Source: DATJXG01 sp035500455 (lineage in GTDB: Bacteria; Acidobacteriota; Terriglobia; Terriglobales; Acidobacteriaceae). From it: 7,202 bases of DNA. The notes beneath the pieces are model-generated. The model worked only from the letters and a program-made list of their open reading frames with translations, had not been told where the DNA came from and searched no databases. Shown in pieces: positions 1-5,705 of the stretch; within the stretch, counting starts at the first letter, position 1, and each line of letters begins with the position of its first letter. The DNA lies in assembly GCA_035500455.1 (NCBI GenBank), contig DATJXG010000048.1, positions 1-7,202 of the forward strand, read 5' to 3'. The translations under genes were made by a program, and so were the position numbers.

Positions 1-3
1 TAC

Positions 4-21
4 TGTGTGATAATCTACACA
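4..21 (+). promoter_or_regulatory. vapBC promoter and probable VapBC operator (inverted repeat over an extended -10)
   Basis: The arms TGTGT (4-8) and ACACA (17-21) form an inverted repeat with an 8-nt centre. The centre carries GATAAT (9-14), preceded by TGT (6-8), which makes an extended -10 element. A start point 6-7 nt downstream falls at about 20-21, on the A of the vapB ATG, so the transcript would be leaderless; no Shine-Dalgarno sequence occurs in 1-20. The -35 region lies outside the window. VapB proteins usually repress their own operon through a palindrome at the promoter, and this palindrome fits that role by inference. Confidence 0.5.
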
Positions 22-227
22 TGGCAACGAACCTGGCCCTTGACGACAAACTAATCCTGGAGGCCCAGCGCGCAGGCAAGCACAAGACCAAAAAGGACGC
101 GGTCACGGCGGCGCTGGCGGAATACGTCAAACGGCGCAAACAACTGCGCGTTCTGGAAGCGTTTGGTACGTTCGACTTTGATCCCGCCTACGATTACAAG
201 GCCGAGCGCCGCCGGCGCCCCTCATGA
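21..227 (+). CDS. vapB: Type II antitoxin, VapB family
   Basis: This 68-residue protein is the antitoxin of a VapBC module. It should bind the VapC nuclease, block its active site and probably repress the operon. The N-terminus (MATNLALDDKLILEA) followed by a KTKKDAVTAALAEYVKRR helix is the typical pattern of the short VapB family whose N-terminal strand and helices resemble ribbon-helix-helix DNA-binding domains. The C-terminal half (about residues 44-68), with FGTFDFDP and a basic end (KAERRRR), is the expected toxin-binding tail. The length is normal for the family. The ATG at 21 is chosen because the family pattern begins exactly there; no ribosome-binding site precedes it, in keeping with a leaderless transcript. 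The stop overlaps the vapC start as ATGA (224-227), so translation is probably coupled. Confidence 0.88.
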   Translation: MATNLALDDKLILEAQRAGKHKTKKDAVTAALAEYVKRRKQLRVLEAFGTFDFDPAYDYKAERRRRPS

Positions 228-640
228 TGGTACTGGTGGACACACCGGTGTGGGCACTCGCGCTGCGCCGCAAAGCGGGCAACTTGAACGCCCGCGAGCG
301 GGTTCTGACCCGCGCCCTGGCCGAACTGATCCGCGAGGGGCGTGCGCAGATTATGGGATTGGTTCGCCAGGAGTTGCTGTCGGGAATTCGTGAAGAAGAG
401 CGGTTCGCCAGGTTGCGCGATTATCTGCGCGCATTTGACGATCCTGAGCTGGAGGTGCGTGACTATGAAGAGGCCGCAACGATGCACAATCATTGCCGCA
501 GCTGCGGCGTTGCCGGGTCAACAACGGACTTTCTGATCTGCGCTGTAGCCCAGCGCCTCAAGTGGCAAATCTTCACCACCGACCATGATTTTCATCGCTA
601 TGCGAGAGTGCTGGCCCTCAGACTGTTTGCATCCGTCTAG
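224..640 (+). CDS. vapC: VapC family toxin, PIN-domain ribonuclease
   Basis: This 138-residue protein is a PIN-domain endoribonuclease, the toxin of the pair. VapC toxins cut tRNA or rRNA with Mg2+ or Mn2+ and stop translation; the target here cannot be read from sequence. All four acidic metal-binding positions are visible: D6 in the opening strand (VLVDTPVW), E50 (VRQELLSG), D102 (STTDFLICAVAQ) and D120 in FTTDHDFHRYA, so the enzyme looks intact and active. Length is typical for the family. Translation can start at either of two adjacent ATGs (224 or 227); the first overlaps the vapB stop as ATGA. No separate ribosome-binding site is obvious, which supports coupling to vapB and keeps toxin output tied to antitoxin. 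A GC-rich hairpin follows the stop codon. Confidence 0.92.
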   Translation: MMVLVDTPVWALALRRKAGNLNARERVLTRALAELIREGRAQIMGLVRQELLSGIREEERFARLRDYLRAFDDPELEVRDYEEAATMHNHCRSCGVAGSTTDFLICAVAQRLKWQIFTTDHDFHRYARVLALRLFASV

Positions 641-659
641 GCAAATAACCTCGGCGCTC

Positions 660-691
660 GGCCGATGCTTTCCCCGCGCGCGGGCACGGCC
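660..691 (+). terminator. GC-rich hairpin after vapC, possible terminator
   Basis: GGCCG (660-664) can pair with CGGCC (687-691), and between them lies the perfect 12-bp palindrome CCCGCGCGCGGG (673-684). The structure sits 20 nt after the vapC stop and before the ribosome-binding site of the next gene. There is no U-tract, so it is not a classical intrinsic terminator; it may stabilise the 3' end or simply reflect GC-rich sequence. Confidence 0.25.
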
Positions 692-711
692 ACTTCCCTT
701 AAACTAACCCC

Positions 712-716
712 AGGAG
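712..716 (+). promoter_or_regulatory. Ribosome-binding site of the cupin gene
   Basis: AGGAG lies 7 nt before the GTG at 724. It is a strong Shine-Dalgarno sequence and decides the non-ATG start; the first in-frame ATG lies further inside the conserved region. Confidence 0.75.
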
Positions 717-723
717 CCCTGCG

Positions 724-1185
724 GTGGACTGGAAGACACATGGCGTCAAAGTGGTGCGGGCGGGAGAGCTCGACACTAATACTCCGCAGACGGCTGGCAT
801 GACTCGCGCTGCGGCCATCACACATGCGCGTACCGGGGCAAACCAGCTCTGGGCCGGGACCGTGGTAGTGCAGCCTGAGGCCAAGACCGGGCCGCATCAT
901 CATGGCGAGCTGGAGACGGTGCTCTACGTGGTGCGCGGGCGGGTACGCATGCGCTGGGGCGGCCATCTGGAGTATTCCGAAGAAGCGGCGCCGGGAGACT
1001 TCATCTATGTGCCTCCTTACGTGCCGCATCAGGAAATCAATGCCGGCGATGAGGTGTGCGAGGCGGTGGTGGTGCGCAATGGGCGCGAGCCCATCGTCGT
1101 GAACCTGCCGCTGGAGACGCCGGAGCCCGCCAGCGCCGGCCGTCCCGGCATGCCGTTTCATCCCAAGGAAAAGTCCTCTGGTTGA
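724..1185 (+). CDS. Small single-domain cupin protein, function unknown
   Basis: This 153-residue protein folds as one cupin (RmlC-like) beta-barrel. Cupin motif 1 is at about residues 55-72 (TGPHHHGELETVLYVVRG), with H58, H60 and E64 as likely metal ligands. Motif 2 is at 91-106 (GDFIYVPPYVPHQEIN), giving the fourth ligand, H102. A complete 3-His/1-Glu metal site is therefore present, so an enzymatic or small-molecule-binding role is possible. The overall pattern (GMTRAAAITHARTGAN near 25-40, then LWAGTVVV) matches the uncharacterised cupins sometimes labelled predicted mannose-6-phosphate isomerase; I would not assign that activity. It has no signal peptide or membrane segment, so it is probably cytosolic. 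The start is GTG, supported by AGGAG 7 nt upstream. It begins 83 nt after vapC, with no clear promoter seen, and appears functionally unrelated to the toxin-antitoxin pair. The C-terminus (about 130-153) is Pro/Gly-rich and probably disordered. Confidence 0.88.
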   Translation: MDWKTHGVKVVRAGELDTNTPQTAGMTRAAAITHARTGANQLWAGTVVVQPEAKTGPHHHGELETVLYVVRGRVRMRWGGHLEYSEEAAPGDFIYVPPYVPHQEINAGDEVCEAVVVRNGREPIVVNLPLETPEPASAGRPGMPFHPKEKSSG

Positions 1186-1193
1186 TCGAGAGA

Positions 1194-1212
1194 GGGAAGC
1201 GCTGCGCTTCCC
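1194..1212. terminator. Perfect 8-bp hairpin after the cupin gene, possible terminator
   Basis: GGGAAGCG (1194-1201) pairs perfectly with CGCTTCCC (1205-1212) around a CTG triloop, 9 nt after the cupin stop. The 8-mer ATCGAGAG flanks it as a direct repeat (1185-1192 and 1217-1224). There is no U-tract on the + strand, so efficient intrinsic termination is uncertain. The position still makes it the best candidate for the 3' end of the cupin transcript. Confidence 0.4.
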
Positions 1213-1266
1213 AAGAATCGAGAGCCTCATTAGGATCGGGGTAGCTGGAACCGGGCGAAGGCCTCT

Positions 1267-1324
1267 GCCGGGGAAAACTGTCCTCCCAGGTCTCGCAAAA
1301 GCGGCGAGACCTGTGGCACCCGGC
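1267..1324. repeat. Nested palindromic element between convergent genes (REP-like)
   Basis: CAGGTCTCGC (1287-1296) and GCGAGACCTG (1304-1313) form a perfect 10-bp stem with a 7-nt loop. An outer pair GCCGGG (1267-1272) and CCCGGC (1319-1324) encloses it. The element lies between the ends of the convergent cupin (+) and chemoreceptor (-) genes. The accompanying string GAGACCTGTGGCACCCGG resembles intergenic palindromes I associate with acidobacterial genomes, but copy number cannot be tested in one window. It could act as a bidirectional terminator, a REP element or both. Confidence 0.55.
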
Positions 1325-1381
1325 TTGGGGTTAGTGAGTTTTCGGGGATGGATTGTTCGAGGATGGAGTTTTTGGTGAAAG

Positions 1382-1415
1382 GCAGTTCTCGGTTGTCAGA
1401 TCGCAGTTCTCAGTT
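1382..1415. repeat. Degenerate short direct repeats
   Basis: GCAGTTCTCGGTT (1382-1394) and GCAGTTCTCAGTT (1403-1415) match at 12 of 13 positions with a 21-bp period. On the other strand they read as AACTGAGAACTGC-type units. They lie just past the end of the chemoreceptor gene, where they would be in its 3' untranslated region. They look like remnants of a simple-sequence expansion; no function is evident. The remainder of 1325-1448 shows no other feature that I can support. Confidence 0.4.
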
Positions 1416-1448
1416 TTCGGCGGCGGTTGCCGGCGACGCATAGCGAAG

Positions 1449-3188
1449 TCAGCCTCGTCCGGCGGCCAGCGCGCGGGCTCGTGGGCGATCTTCCAAGGAG
1501 TGGCCCGCCGGTCCGCGAGGTTCGGGTCTGCTTCCGCTCCCGTGGCCATCCTCGCCCAGCCGGAAGTTGCCTACCAGCTTCTGCAGGTCGAGGGCGAGGC
1601 CGCTGAGATCCTGGCAGGCTTTGGCCGATTGCTGCGCTCCATCGGCCGATTCCTTCACCAGCTTGGCGATCTGCTCCATGTTGTTATTGATCTCCTCGGT
1701 CGCGCTGGATTGCTCGGTGGCCGCGGTGGCGATATGGGTGATCATTTCGCCGACCTGCTCGGAGGTGTGAATGATCTCTTTCAGCGAATCGCCCGCCTGA
1801 GCCGTGGTTTGTACGCCTTCTTCCACCTTCCTGGTACCGGCTTCCATGGCGGTCACTGCCATCTTGGTCTCGCTCTGCACCTGCTGAATCATCTGCGCGA
1901 TTTCCTTGGTAGCGGAGGTGGTGCGCTCGGCAAGCTTGCGAACTTCGTCGGCGACGACCGCGAAGCCGCGGCCCTGCTCGCCGGCGCGGGCGGCTTCGAT
2001 CGCGGCGTTCAGGGCCAGCAGGTTGGTCTGGTCGGCGATATCGTCAATCACGCCGATGATGCGGCCGATCTGGTCGCTGCTTTTGCCCAGCTCTTCCACC
2101 TTCTTGGCGGTGCCGCTCACTGATTCGGCGATCGACCGCATGCTGGCCAGCGTCTGGTCCACGATGGTGCCGCCATGGCGAGCCGTCTCGGCCGCTTTGC
2201 CCGAGGCTTCCGCAGCCTTGCTTGAGTTCTCCGACACCTGCATCACGGTGGATGACATCTCCTGCAACGCTGTGGCCACCTGCGCCGTCTGGTCCTTCTG
2301 GGTTTCGGCTCCCTGCGCCTGCTGCGCGGCGGAGGAAGAAATCTCCTCGCTGGCGCTGGCTACGTGTTCGGCCGTGCCCGCGATGGCCTGGATGACTTCG
2401 CGCAGGTTGTCCTTCATGCGGTTGAGGGCTCTTCCCGCCTGGCCGATTTCGTCTTCCGACTTGACTTCCAGATCCGCGATCGCGAGGTTATTGGCGGCGA
2501 TTTCCTGGATCATCCCCAACATGCCGGCCATGCCGGCTGCGATGGATCGGGCCAGCATGGTTCCTGCCACGCAGATCACCACCGTGATGCCGACCGCTAC
2601 CAGCACCAGAAGCCTGGTGTCCGATTTCACGTCATTCGCGGCCCCGGACATCAGCACATCGTCGTCGGCGTCAATCAGGCGCAGAATTTCGGTCATGAGC
2701 GGCTCGATGGCTTCGTACTTGGTTCGCAAAACTGGGATCAAGGCATCGCCCTTCGCCTTGTCACCGTTGAGAAAGGCCGGAATGACCTGGTTCTGGGCCA
2801 CGTCGAAGTAGTCCTCGATGGCCTGGTGGTGTTGATTCGTGACCAGGTCCTTCAGCCGCGGATTCGGAATGCGCGGCCCGACATTCGCCAGGGCATCCTC
2901 GTATTGCTTGTGCTCTGCCTGGATCAGTCCAGCCAGGCGCTCCACGGTGGCGCGATCCTTGGCGCCCTGAATCTGATACAGCAGAATGCGGGTTTGCAGA
3001 ATATTGAGGTCAGGCTCGTGGAAATCGCTGCGCAAGTCGTCTTGCGCCTGCATGCGGTTGTCCAGGTCGCTGCCGATGCCGACAGTGGCGATGGTTCGGT
3101 AGGAGGTGATGCCCAGGGCCACGAACCCAGCGGCTGCCAGCGCGATAAGGAGGAAGAGCTTTTGCTTCACTGTCATGCTTTTCACCAT
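1449..3188 (-). CDS. Methyl-accepting chemotaxis protein (transmembrane chemoreceptor)
   Basis: This protein of about 579 residues senses a ligand outside the inner membrane and controls CheA through CheW to steer motility. Order (numbered from the ATG at 3188): TM1 about 10-30, a mostly helical periplasmic sensor of about 160 residues of four-helix-bundle type, TM2 about 193-213, HAMP about 212-265, then a long coiled-coil signalling domain. The hallmark hairpin tip is intact at about 386-423, including NLLALNAAIEAARAGE and GRGFAVVADEVRKLAERT. Gln/Glu/Ala/Ser-rich helices on both sides carry possible methylation sites. The last 35 residues are Gly/Pro/Arg-rich, unlike the rest, and do not end in a CheR-binding pentapeptide. 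The start is uncertain: TTG at 3194, ATG at 3188 and ATG at 3176 are in frame, none with a strong ribosome-binding site. No che or flagellar genes are nearby, so it is an orphan receptor and its ligand is unknown. Confidence 0.93.
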   Translation of the reverse strand: MVKSMTVKQKLFLLIALAAAGFVALGITSYRTIATVGIGSDLDNRMQAQDDLRSDFHEPDLNILQTRILLYQIQGAKDRATVERLAGLIQAEHKQYEDALANVGPRIPNPRLKDLVTNQHHQAIEDYFDVAQNQVIPAFLNGDKAKGDALIPVLRTKYEAIEPLMTEILRLIDADDDVLMSGAANDVKSDTRLLVLVAVGITVVICVAGTMLARSIAAGMAGMLGMIQEIAANNLAIADLEVKSEDEIGQAGRALNRMKDNLREVIQAIAGTAEHVASASEEISSSAAQQAQGAETQKDQTAQVATALQEMSSTVMQVSENSSKAAEASGKAAETARHGGTIVDQTLASMRSIAESVSGTAKKVEELGKSSDQIGRIIGVIDDIADQTNLLALNAAIEAARAGEQGRGFAVVADEVRKLAERTTSATKEIAQMIQQVQSETKMAVTAMEAGTRKVEEGVQTTAQAGDSLKEIIHTSEQVGEMITHIATAATEQSSATEEINNNMEQIAKLVKESADGAQQSAKACQDLSGLALDLQKLVGNFRLGEDGHGSGSRPEPRGPAGHSLEDRPRARALAAGRG

Positions 3189-3211
3189 CCACAACGGAAC
3201 GTGCCCGGCCT

Positions 3212-3278
3212 GGAGATCCTCATCGAGATCGTTAGTTGGCCTTTGCGGCGCGGGCTGAGACCCTGATGAGGAATCTCC
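3212..3278 (-). repeat. 13-bp inverted repeat in the chemoreceptor leader
   Basis: GGAGATCCTCATC (3212-3224) is complementary to GATGAGGAATCTCC (3265-3278), with a single bulged A at 3272. The intervening 40 nt form the loop. The structure sits about 20-90 nt upstream of the chemoreceptor start, downstream of the candidate promoter at 3309-3337, so it would be transcribed as a leader stem-loop. A binding site for a regulator is the alternative. Confidence 0.5.
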
Positions 3279-3308
3279 CTGCGTGAGTCATCGGCGAATG
3301 GGGGGCGA

Positions 3309-3337
3309 ACTTTACCGAATCCAGGAGGGTGGAACAA
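3309..3337 (-). promoter_or_regulatory. Candidate sigma-70 promoter for the chemoreceptor gene
   Basis: Read on the - strand, TTGTTC (3337-3332) and TAAAGT (3314-3309) are separated by exactly 17 nt, each matching the consensus at 4 of 6 positions. Transcription would begin near 3302 and give a leader of roughly 110 nt containing the 13-bp inverted repeat. Moderate matches like this also occur by chance. Confidence 0.3.
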
Positions 3338-3477
3338 TCGGAGGGCCCGCTGACAGGTTGGATGGTTTTAATCTTGGCCGAGATAGGCCTTCCAAGCGTG
3401 GGGCGGATCTGAAAGGCGAATCGGTGGCAGATGGCTGGTGTGGCGTCACGGGCAAGCGCATCGACGCGGTAAAGAAT

Positions 3478-3509
3478 GCATAGGTCCTTCGCTTCGCTTT
3501 GGATGACAG
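3478..3509 (-). repeat. Dispersed intergenic repeat of the TCATCC..AGCGAAGCGAAGGA type
   Basis: The - strand reads CTGTCATCCAAAGCGAAGCG followed directly by AAGGACCTATGC. This resembles a short element I recognise from intergenic DNA of many bacteria, usually GTCATCCTGAGCGAAGCGAAGGA. Translated on the - strand it gives the tell-tale spurious peptide CHPKRSEGP. It lies in the 400-bp gap between the porin and chemoreceptor genes. The rest of that gap (3189-3588) contains the two elements listed above and no credible gene; a weak CGTGA/TCACG hairpin (3554-3568) lies just past the porin stop. Confidence 0.55.
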
Positions 3510-3588
3510 CTCACGATAGTCGGGAGAAGAAGTCCAGCCTCTCGGGATTGCGACGTGAACTTGTCACGCGAACCTATCGGAGAGCACA

Positions 3589-4839
3589 CTAGAACGAAAC
3601 CACCAGGCGCGGGGTGATCACGGGGCAATCTGCGTTGGCGTACAGCCCGCCTGGATTGTGAATAAATTGAAAGTCCTGCACCAGCGCCAGGTGCCGGTTG
3701 AAAGTCATTTTGTAGTACGACTCCAGAGCGATCTCGCTTTGCCGGTCGAATCCGGCTCCCGGCTGGTTTGAAAACTGCACGTGCGTGGCGGCGATGCCCA
3801 TCGCGTCCTGAGGACGCCCGGCGAAGGGCGCCTGCAGTACCATTCCCCCGCCCAAGTGCTGCGTAAAGGGGCTTATCTGGCCATCGGCGCGGCCCAACTG
3901 CAGGAAGGCCGAGAGCCTTCTAGGTTCGGCTCCCTGCGGATTCGCCTGGCGCCACAAACCCTGTTCCAGCACCGAATAAAAGCCCTGGGTATTTGCGGCC
4001 TGGCTGCCGTCGAAGCGGGTGAGGGTTCCGTCCAGCCGCCAGTAGCCCACACTTACCCGGCCGGGCAATTCCCCCTTCCCCAGGCTCCAGATGTGGCTGG
4101 GCTCGGCCATGGAAAGCACGCCTTTACCGGCGGTCTGGAAAACGCCCATGCCAATGCCATACCCGTTGACGGGGCGGAAAAAAGCATTCACACCGAATTT
4201 CGGTTCGGGATAGGTAGGGAAGCCGAGAATGGTCGGGCTGTATCCCATGGATGAATTGAGAAAATCCGCCGCCGTGGCTGCCGTCGCGAATTCGTTAGTG
4301 GCGTCAATCTTTCCCGCCTTGAAGCGCAACTTGCCAGAGAGCATCTCTTGCTGCGCCCAGACTTCATACAGCGTGGTCCGCGAGGGTGCGTCGATATTGG
4401 AGTACACTTGCGCGGCGCCATCGTAGGTTCCGCCAAACTCCTGCTCGTGCTGTTTGAGGCGGACAAAGCCGGTAGTTCCGGTGAGTCCCAAAAGCTTCTT
4501 GCCATCGAGGGTTGTGGACAGGTCCAAGGAGTAGCGCCCGAACCCGCCGTCGGTGTCGATGCCCTGGTGCAAGCTCTTCGACCAGTCGTTCACCAGCGTG
4601 GTTTGGAATGAGATGCCGCGTTGTGCCAGATCCTGCAGAATCCGCCGCGGCTCGGCAGTGAGGGTGGATACCGAGACGGTGCCGGCGGGCGAGTTGTCTT
4701 TGGCCGAGTCCTGCGCGGCTTGAACTTCTCCGGTCTGAACTTCCGTGTCTTCAGCGCGAAGCGATGGAGTTTGATAACAAATGGCCGAACAAAAGAGAAG
4801 GGCGAGGGTCGGAAGCTTTGACCCAAAAAAGCGTGGCAT
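3589..4839 (-). CDS. Carbohydrate-selective porin, OprB family
   Basis: This 416-residue protein is an outer-membrane beta-barrel predicted to admit sugars or other small solutes. Residues 1-29 form a signal peptide (basic PRFFGSK, hydrophobic LPTLALLFCSAIC, likely cut after SLRA). Residues 30-62 are a low-complexity acidic/Ser/Thr linker. The OprB-like domain follows: RRILQDLAQRGISFQTTLVND (about 65-85), a GG..GRYSLDLSTTLDGKKLLGL segment (98-119), alternating strands, then FLQLGRADGQISPFTQHLGGG (312-332). The most diagnostic part is the C-terminus, SEIALESYYKM (368-378) through LALVQDFQFIHNPGG (384-398) to RLVVSF. A terminal Phe is the usual signal for barrel assembly by BAM. The ATG is well supported by AGGAG 6 nt upstream. 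The barrel is close to the usual OprB length. Substrate is unknown, since OprB-type proteins are often annotated more specifically than the evidence allows. Confidence 0.88.
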   Translation of the reverse strand: MPRFFGSKLPTLALLFCSAICYQTPSLRAEDTEVQTGEVQAAQDSAKDNSPAGTVSVSTLTAEPRRILQDLAQRGISFQTTLVNDWSKSLHQGIDTDGGFGRYSLDLSTTLDGKKLLGLTGTTGFVRLKQHEQEFGGTYDGAAQVYSNIDAPSRTTLYEVWAQQEMLSGKLRFKAGKIDATNEFATAATAADFLNSSMGYSPTILGFPTYPEPKFGVNAFFRPVNGYGIGMGVFQTAGKGVLSMAEPSHIWSLGKGELPGRVSVGYWRLDGTLTRFDGSQAANTQGFYSVLEQGLWRQANPQGAEPRRLSAFLQLGRADGQISPFTQHLGGGMVLQAPFAGRPQDAMGIAATHVQFSNQPGAGFDRQSEIALESYYKMTFNRHLALVQDFQFIHNPGGLYANADCPVITPRLVVSF

Positions 4840-4845
4840 GAAAGG

Positions 4846-4850
4846 CTCCT
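4846..4850 (-). promoter_or_regulatory. Ribosome-binding site of the porin gene
   Basis: On the - strand AGGAG lies 6 nt before the ATG at 4839, an ideal arrangement that fixes the porin start. It contrasts with vapB and hslV in this window, which lack such a site. Confidence 0.75.
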
Positions 4851-5139
4851 GTCAGATGGCCGCGGTTCGCGCAAACCACCCATACAGAACCTATCGGCGG
4901 AGGGACATGCCCCTTTAGCCAAGCGGGGATGACCGATTGGCCATTACGTTTTGTCCGGAAGTAATTAGAGTTTCCTCAGAATGATGCCGCGGCCAATGCT
5001 TTCGGCCTCTCTCCATTCCCCGGCGAGCGCTGGCTGGCGGACGTATCGCGGCCGCGACCGCGGCACAGGGCTGCAGAAACCCGGCGAAGCGTGAGTCTTG
5101 CAGCCCACCTTCAGTTGCGGCGGCAGCAAAGAATCAGAC
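4851..5139. other. Divergent intergenic region between porin and hslV
   Basis: I see no gene here. Three symmetrical sequences stand out: the near-palindrome GGGACATGCCCC (about 4902-4913), the perfect 12-bp palindrome TCGCGGCCGCGA (5046-5057), and an 8-bp inverted repeat GGGCTGCA (5068-5075) / TGCAGCCC (5099-5106) with a 23-nt spacer. The first lies about 65 nt upstream of the porin start and could be an operator for it; the last lies about 35 nt upstream of the hslV -10. No convincing -35/-10 pair for the porin was found, although TCTAAT occurs on the - strand near 4970. Confidence 0.35.
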
Positions 5140-5148
5140 TGCTATAAT
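5140..5148 (+). promoter_or_regulatory. Extended -10 promoter of hslVU
   Basis: TGC (5140-5142) directly precedes a perfect TATAAT (5143-5148), making an extended -10 element. The hexamer at the expected -35 distance (5120-5125) is not consensus, as is common for extended -10 promoters. Transcription should start near 5155, leaving only about 8 nt before the hslV ATG at 5163. No heat-shock sigma-32 type promoter was recognised. Confidence 0.6.
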
Positions 5149-5162
5149 CAAAAATTGCCCTT

Positions 5163-5705
5163 ATGCCAGCGAAGCGCCTGATTCGTTCCACTACCGTTCT
5201 TTCGGTTCGCCGCAACGGCAATGTCGTTCTCGCCGGGGATGGCCAAGTTACGCTTGGCGAAGCGGTTATCAAACATACAGCGAAGAAGATCCGGCGCCTG
5301 TACCAGGACAAAATTCTGGCCGGCTTTGCCGGCTCGACCGCCGACGCTTTCTCGCTGTTCAGCCGCTTTGAGTCGAAGCTGGAGCAGTATCACGGCAACC
5401 TGGGCCGGGCCGCGGTCGAACTGGCCAAGGACTGGCGGACCGACAAGTTTTTGCGGCACCTGGAAGCACTGCTGCTGGTCTCCGACAAGGAGCAAACATT
5501 TCTGCTGAGCGGACAGGGCGATGTAATCGAGCCGGACGGGGGAATTGCCGCCATCGGCAGCGGCGGCCCGTATGCCCAAGCCGCAGCCCAGGCGCTGGCC
5601 GATCACACCCAGCTCTCGGCCCGGCAGATCGCGGAAGAATCAATGAAGATCGCCGGCAAAATGTGCATCTATACGAATGAGAAGCTTACGATTGAGGAAC
5701 TGTAG
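5163..5705 (+). CDS. hslV: ATP-dependent protease subunit HslV (ClpQ)
   Basis: This 180-residue protein is the peptidase of the HslVU protease, a threonine protease that forms a double hexameric ring and degrades proteins unfolded by HslU in the cytosol. The N-terminal nucleophile is T10, in RST-TVLSVRRNG, aligned to Thr1 of the E. coli enzyme. The other active-site residues are at the expected offsets: D26 (AGDGQVTLG), K42 (AKKIRRL) and S133 (AAIGSGGPYAQAAA). VELAKDWRTD (85-94) is the conserved signature region. The C-terminus ends in IEEL as in homologues. The first nine residues (MPAKRLIRS) must be removed to expose Thr, unlike E. coli where only Met is lost. The ATG at 5163 is the only suitable start: an in-frame stop lies at 5145-5147. 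There is no Shine-Dalgarno sequence; a perfect extended -10 ends 15 nt before the ATG. hslU follows after 120 nt. Confidence 0.97.
   Translation: MPAKRLIRSTTVLSVRRNGNVVLAGDGQVTLGEAVIKHTAKKIRRLYQDKILAGFAGSTADAFSLFSRFESKLEQYHGNLGRAAVELAKDWRTDKFLRHLEALLLVSDKEQTFLLSGQGDVIEPDGGIAAIGSGGPYAQAAAQALADHTQLSARQIAEESMKIAGKMCIYTNEKLTIEEL

Noticed and set aside
724..1185. Cupin as a third component of the toxin-antitoxin operon or as a sugar isomerase
   Set aside because: It is separated from vapC by 83 nt with a hairpin and has its own strong ribosome-binding site. Cupin motifs alone do not support a specific catalytic name.
637..1230. Long - strand open frame over the cupin gene
   Set aside because: Its translation is His/Arg-rich with no family pattern, and it overlaps a + strand gene with intact cupin motifs and a strong ribosome-binding site.
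1353..3266. Three long + strand open frames (1353-2123, 1906-2811, 2364-3266) opposite the chemoreceptor
   Set aside because: All are antisense shadows of a GC-rich gene. The - strand frame has textbook chemoreceptor domains over its whole length, and the + strand translations match nothing recognisable.
3283..3628. Two small open frames in the porin-chemoreceptor gap (3283-3483 + and 3446-3628 -)
   Set aside because: The - strand frame contains CHPKRSEGP, the signature of a translated intergenic repeat. The + strand frame starts with GTG without a ribosome-binding site and shows no domain.
3570..4897. 11-bp direct repeat GAACCTATCGG at 3570-3580 and 4887-4897, flanking the porin gene
   Set aside because: It looked like insertion-site duplication, but several 11-bp matches are expected by chance in a 7.2-kb window, the copies do not sit at defined element ends, and there is no mobile gene between them.
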